Source: an uncultured Taibaiella sp.
GTDB lineage: Bacteria; Bacteroidota; Bacteroidia; Chitinophagales; Chitinophagaceae
Assembly (NCBI GenBank): GCA_937871155.1
Contig: CALMXV010000386.1
Span: 1-8,497, forward strand
Length of the DNA stretch: 8,497 bases
Direction: 5' to 3'
The translations under genes were made by a program, and so were the position numbers. Shown in pieces: positions 6,157 to 8,497 of the stretch (its first letter is position 1; every line of letters starts with the position of its first letter). The notes beneath the pieces were generated by a model that ran no database searches, was not told the origin of the DNA, and saw only the letters and a list, made by a program, of their open reading frames with translations.

Positions 6157-6432
6157 ATGGAAATTAAAGAAGCGTATAAAAACGATAAGTTTAAAGTGCT
6201 ACATGTTTCGCTTAAAAAAGGAGAGAAGATGCCACTTCATGCAGCTACCTCAGATGCTTATATCGTAAACAAATCTGGTGTAGGTAGCGTGCGTTTTAGT
6301 GATAGGAAAGTACTACTTACTTCCGGTGAAACTTTATTGATAAAAGCGCAAGAGCCACACCAGCTTGAAGTTTTAGAAGATTTTACTTCTTCAGTAATTC
6401 TTGAAGCAGACGCATCGATTGATTTCATTTAA
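6157..6432 (+). CDS. Small single-domain cupin protein
   Basis: This is a 91-residue single cupin barrel with the pattern KKGEKMPLHAATSDAYIV, then SGVGSVRF, then SGETLLIKAQEPHQLEVLED. H28 and H68 occupy the places of the first-motif and second-motif histidines; the second histidine and the glutamate of classical motif 1 are absent, so metal binding may be reduced or lost. The frame is open from 6073, but the ATG at 6157 is preferred: upstream codons overlap the hairpin and encode an unrelated hydrophobic stretch, while the family fold starts at MEIKEAYKND. The gene lies 91 bp after RIC and 15 bp before the lipoprotein gene. Small cupins recur near RIC/DUF2249 genes in Bacteroidota. The function is unknown; it could be a sensor or a small-molecule-binding partner. 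Confidence 0.82.
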   Translation: MEIKEAYKNDKFKVLHVSLKKGEKMPLHAATSDAYIVNKSGVGSVRFSDRKVLLTSGETLLIKAQEPHQLEVLEDFTSSVILEADASIDFI

Positions 6433-6447
6433 TTTTATTCACACCTT

Positions 6448-6954
6448 ATGATACCGATAAAAAACATCCTACTACTTTTAGCTACATCTTTAATAGTAGC
6501 CTGTGGCAATCAGCTTAATCAAGAACAGGATGCTGCTGAGGCAACTCACGAGCATTCGCACGATTCAGAACATGCCACTCACGAACATTCGCACGATACA
6601 GAACCAACCAATACCACATCATTAGCTTTAAACAATGGAGCTAAATGGGAAGCAGATGAAAGTACAAGAAAACATACTTCAGCATTAATAAAAGCTACCG
6701 ATGCCTTTGAGCAACAACCTAAGAAAGATTTAACAGCTTATCATACTTATGCTGATGAAGCACAAAGCATCTTGCAAGAGCTTATTAATGGATGCACTAT
6801 GAAAGGCTCCAATCATGATGCATTACATCTTTGGCTAGAGCCCGTGTTGAACGATGTTAAGAATCTTAAAGATTGTAAAGAGGAAACTACGGCTAAAGAA
6901 AAAGCTACAGTACTAACCACTGACATCAAAAAGTACCCTCAATTTTTCAATTAA
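6448..6954 (+). CDS. Histidine-rich lipoprotein of unknown function
   Basis: I do not recognise a named family. The N-terminus is a lipoprotein signal: a charged start, a hydrophobic run (about 6-17) and the lipobox IVAC with C19 as the lipidated cysteine, so the mature protein is membrane-anchored outside the cytoplasm. Residues 32-53 are two 11-residue repeats (ATHEHSHDSEH and ATHEHSHDTEP) with seven histidines in 16 residues, a likely metal-binding tail. The rest looks helical, with LNNGAKWEADESTRKHTSAL (61-80) and a conserved-looking segment, INGCTMKGSNHDALHLWLEP (113-132), that groups C116, M118, H123 and H127; C143 follows. The mature domain may be a helical bundle that binds a metal or heme. 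The stop codon overlaps the next start (TAATG), so translation is probably coupled to the DUF1858/DUF2249 gene. Confidence 0.82.
   Translation: MIPIKNILLLLATSLIVACGNQLNQEQDAAEATHEHSHDSEHATHEHSHDTEPTNTTSLALNNGAKWEADESTRKHTSALIKATDAFEQQPKKDLTAYHTYADEAQSILQELINGCTMKGSNHDALHLWLEPVLNDVKNLKDCKEETTAKEKATVLTTDIKKYPQFFN
6541..6606 (+). repeat. 33-bp tandem repeat coding for the His-rich tail
   Basis: Two adjacent 33-bp units (6541-6573 and 6574-6606) match at 28 of 33 bases. Each encodes 11 residues of the form ATHEHSHDxEx. The unit is a multiple of three, so copy-number change would keep the reading frame and lengthen or shorten the metal-binding tail. Confidence 0.85.
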
Positions 6955-7772
6955 TGGTCATCAACGAACAAACAAAAATTAGTGTATTAATAAAACATCA
7001 CCCGGATGCTTTAGAGTCTATCATTGCGCTTAGTCCGGACTTCAATAAACTAAGAAATCCTATTTTGAGAGCCTTGATGGCAGGAAGAACAAGCATAGCG
7101 ATGGCGGCTAAAGTAGGTGGATGCAAACCGGAAGATTTCTTTGCGGCATTACAACCCTTAGGCTTTGAAATTGATAGTAAAACTTCTATGAAAACTACAC
7201 CTGAAACCTCTTCCCAAACGATTCCTGATTTCCTGAAGGCAATAACACCAGAGCAATTAATTGCCTTTGATGTTAGAAGTATTTTGGCAGAAGGCAACGA
7301 CCCGTTACGAGCTATTCAAGATAAAGTGAAAGGTTTGAAACAAGGTGAAGTCCTAAAAATCATCAATACATTTGAGCCGGTACCCCTCATCAAACTTTTA
7401 GAGAGACAAGGCTACCAATCACATGTTGATTATATAGAGCCGGCCTTAGTAGAAACTTATTTTTATAAGACTACAAATGAAGCCGCCCCAACCTTAGATG
7501 TCGGTAGTACCTCAATAGGAGATTGGGATCAAATACTTCAGCGTTTTGAAGGTAAGCTAGTAGAAATTGACGTACGACATTTGGAGATGCCCAAGCCCAT
7601 GATGACTATTTTAGAAACACTAGAGACAATGCCTTTGGAGAATGCTTTATATGTACATCATAAGCGTATCCCCGTGTTTCTACTTACTGAATTGAAAGAC
7701 CGGAAATTTGATTTTAGGATTAAAGAAGTAGCAGAAGGAGAGGTGAATTTACTGATTTTTAAAAATGCATAA
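6954..7772 (+). CDS. DUF1858 / tandem DUF2249 protein
   Basis: This is a 272-residue cytoplasmic protein without signal or membrane segment. Residues 1-68 resemble DUF1858 (TKISVLIKHHPDALESI, FNKLRNPILRA, then TSIAMAAKVGGCKPEDF), a small helical domain frequent in NO- and hybrid-cluster-associated proteins; C57 sits in GGCKPEDF. Two DUF2249-like domains follow, at about 103-171 (FDVRSILAEGNDPLRAIQDK, then GEVLKIINTFEPVPLIKLLE) and about 201-270 (LVEIDVRHLEMPKPMMTILE, then ALYVHHKRIPVFLLTELKDR). These are related to the TusA/SirA-like fold and have D-R and P-x-P type contacts but no obvious catalytic cysteine. They differ strongly from the two DUF2249 copies in RIC. The gene overlaps the lipoprotein gene by 1 bp and precedes the membrane oxidase-like gene by 6 bp. 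Its function is not established. Confidence 0.85.
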   Translation: MVINEQTKISVLIKHHPDALESIIALSPDFNKLRNPILRALMAGRTSIAMAAKVGGCKPEDFFAALQPLGFEIDSKTSMKTTPETSSQTIPDFLKAITPEQLIAFDVRSILAEGNDPLRAIQDKVKGLKQGEVLKIINTFEPVPLIKLLERQGYQSHVDYIEPALVETYFYKTTNEAAPTLDVGSTSIGDWDQILQRFEGKLVEIDVRHLEMPKPMMTILETLETMPLENALYVHHKRIPVFLLTELKDRKFDFRIKEVAEGEVNLLIFKNA

Positions 7773-7778
7773 GTTAGC

Positions 7779-8497
7779 ATGTTAGAGCCTAGTTCTACTA
7801 CAGGATTACAACAGACCACCACTTATAAAGTAGTATTACCCTTTTATATTTATGCGGCTATATCTTTTTTGATAGCTTGTATTTTATTGTTGATTCATAC
7901 GAATATTTTTCATCAACATTATTTTCATCCGCATACATTAGCCATCACACATATTATGGCTTTAGGGTGGGGCACTATGATTATTTTAGGAGCTTCTCAT
8001 CAGTTGTTGCCGGTATTGATAGAAGGTAAATTGGATAGTGATTTTTTAGCACATCTCACTTTTGTTTTTACTGCTGTTGGGATACCTTTTCTTATTGTAG
8101 GTTTTTATAAATTTCATACAGGTTGGGTGTTGCAAATGGGTGCTGTATTAGTCAATTTGGGAGTGCTATGTTATTTGTCAAATGTGGTGAGCAGTATCTA
8201 CATGAGTAAGAAACATGATGTGCATGCTTGGTATATGGCGGCAGCATCTTTTTGGTTGTTTACCACTACTCTTTTAGGCTTAGTGTTAGTGTTTAATTTT
8301 AGTAAAAATATTCTACCTGAAGACTCATTAACCTACTTGACCCTTCATGCACATCTAGGTATTGTTGGATGGTTCTTATTATTAGTGATAGGCGTTGGTT
8401 CACGTTTAATACCAATGTTTTTAATTTCAAAATATACCCATGATAAGACTCTTTGGGCCATCTTTGTATTAATACATTTGGGGTTGATTAGCTTTAT
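7779..8497 (+). CDS. Heme-copper oxidase subunit I-like membrane protein, 3'-partial
   Basis: The frame is open from the ATG at 7779 to the window end (239 residues, no stop). It is a polytopic inner-membrane protein with about six or seven hydrophobic helices visible (near 19-41, 54-80, 92-110, 117-142, 150-174, 190-215, 225 onward). Relatives in Bacteroidota are commonly annotated as cytochrome c oxidase subunit I or cbb3/CcoN-like. Candidate heme-ligand histidines lie in helix 2 (H52, H58, in THIMALGWGTMIILGASHQL) and in a later helix (H190, H192, in LHAHLGIVGWFLLLVIGVGS). These two segments look like internal repeats of each other (H...GW...G...LIP or LLP). The gene is 6 bp after the DUF2249 gene, so it is co-transcribed. 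A role in NO reduction or sensing is inferred from neighbours only; NnrS-like function is an alternative. Confidence 0.7.
   Translation, partial: MLEPSSTTGLQQTTTYKVVLPFYIYAAISFLIACILLLIHTNIFHQHYFHPHTLAITHIMALGWGTMIILGASHQLLPVLIEGKLDSDFLAHLTFVFTAVGIPFLIVGFYKFHTGWVLQMGAVLVNLGVLCYLSNVVSSIYMSKKHDVHAWYMAAASFWLFTTTLLGLVLVFNFSKNILPEDSLTYLTLHAHLGIVGWFLLLVIGVGSRLIPMFLISKYTHDKTLWAIFVLIHLGLISF

Noticed and set aside
6541..6606. Short direct repeats as a CRISPR-like array
   Set aside because: Only two adjacent units without spacers, in frame inside a protein-coding gene.
6998..7297. Minus-strand open frame inside the DUF1858/DUF2249 gene
   Set aside because: Antisense shadow of a well-supported gene in a tightly spaced operon.

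Overview
The window looks like chromosomal DNA from a member of the Bacteroidota, possibly near the Chitinophagales. This rests on AT-rich DNA with very AT-rich spacers, an absence of clear Shine-Dalgarno sequences, exact matches to the Bacteroidota -7 promoter element (TAnnTTTG), and protein families in a style typical of that phylum. The genus cannot be named from this sequence alone. I saw no tRNA, rRNA, CRISPR array, insertion sequence or phage gene.

Left part (1-4532): housekeeping and stress/redox genes. The window opens inside atpG (ATP synthase gamma subunit, 5' end missing), closed by a strong terminator. On the minus strand follow a pirin gene with its own promoter, a Crp/Fnr-family regulator, and a PaiB-like FMN-binding protein 29 bp upstream of that regulator. 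Divergent from the PaiB-like gene is a membrane-anchored SRPBCC protein (3068-3616, plus strand). It converges on a minus-strand pair (SRPBCC protein then VOC protein, 15 bp apart), and a hairpin between them can terminate both directions.

Right part (4848-8497): a tight plus-strand cluster that reads as a nitric-oxide / nitrosative-stress module. It starts with a RIC (YtfE/ScdA-type) di-iron repair protein that carries two DUF2249 domains at its N-terminus. Then come a small cupin, a histidine-rich lipoprotein, a protein with one DUF1858-like and two DUF2249-like domains, and a polytopic membrane protein resembling heme-copper oxidase subunit I (cut by the window edge). From the cupin onward the gaps are 15, -1 and 6 bp, so these four genes are very probably co-transcribed. 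A stable hairpin separates RIC from the cupin. A -7 promoter element and a 20-bp near-palindrome about 40 bp upstream of the inferred transcription start precede RIC, which suggests control by a dimeric regulator.

The NO assignment rests on the RIC protein and on the known tendency of RIC, DUF2249, cupin and oxidase-like genes to cluster in Bacteroidota. The roles of the lipoprotein, the DUF2249 proteins and the membrane protein are unproven, and these are the most interesting parts of the window.
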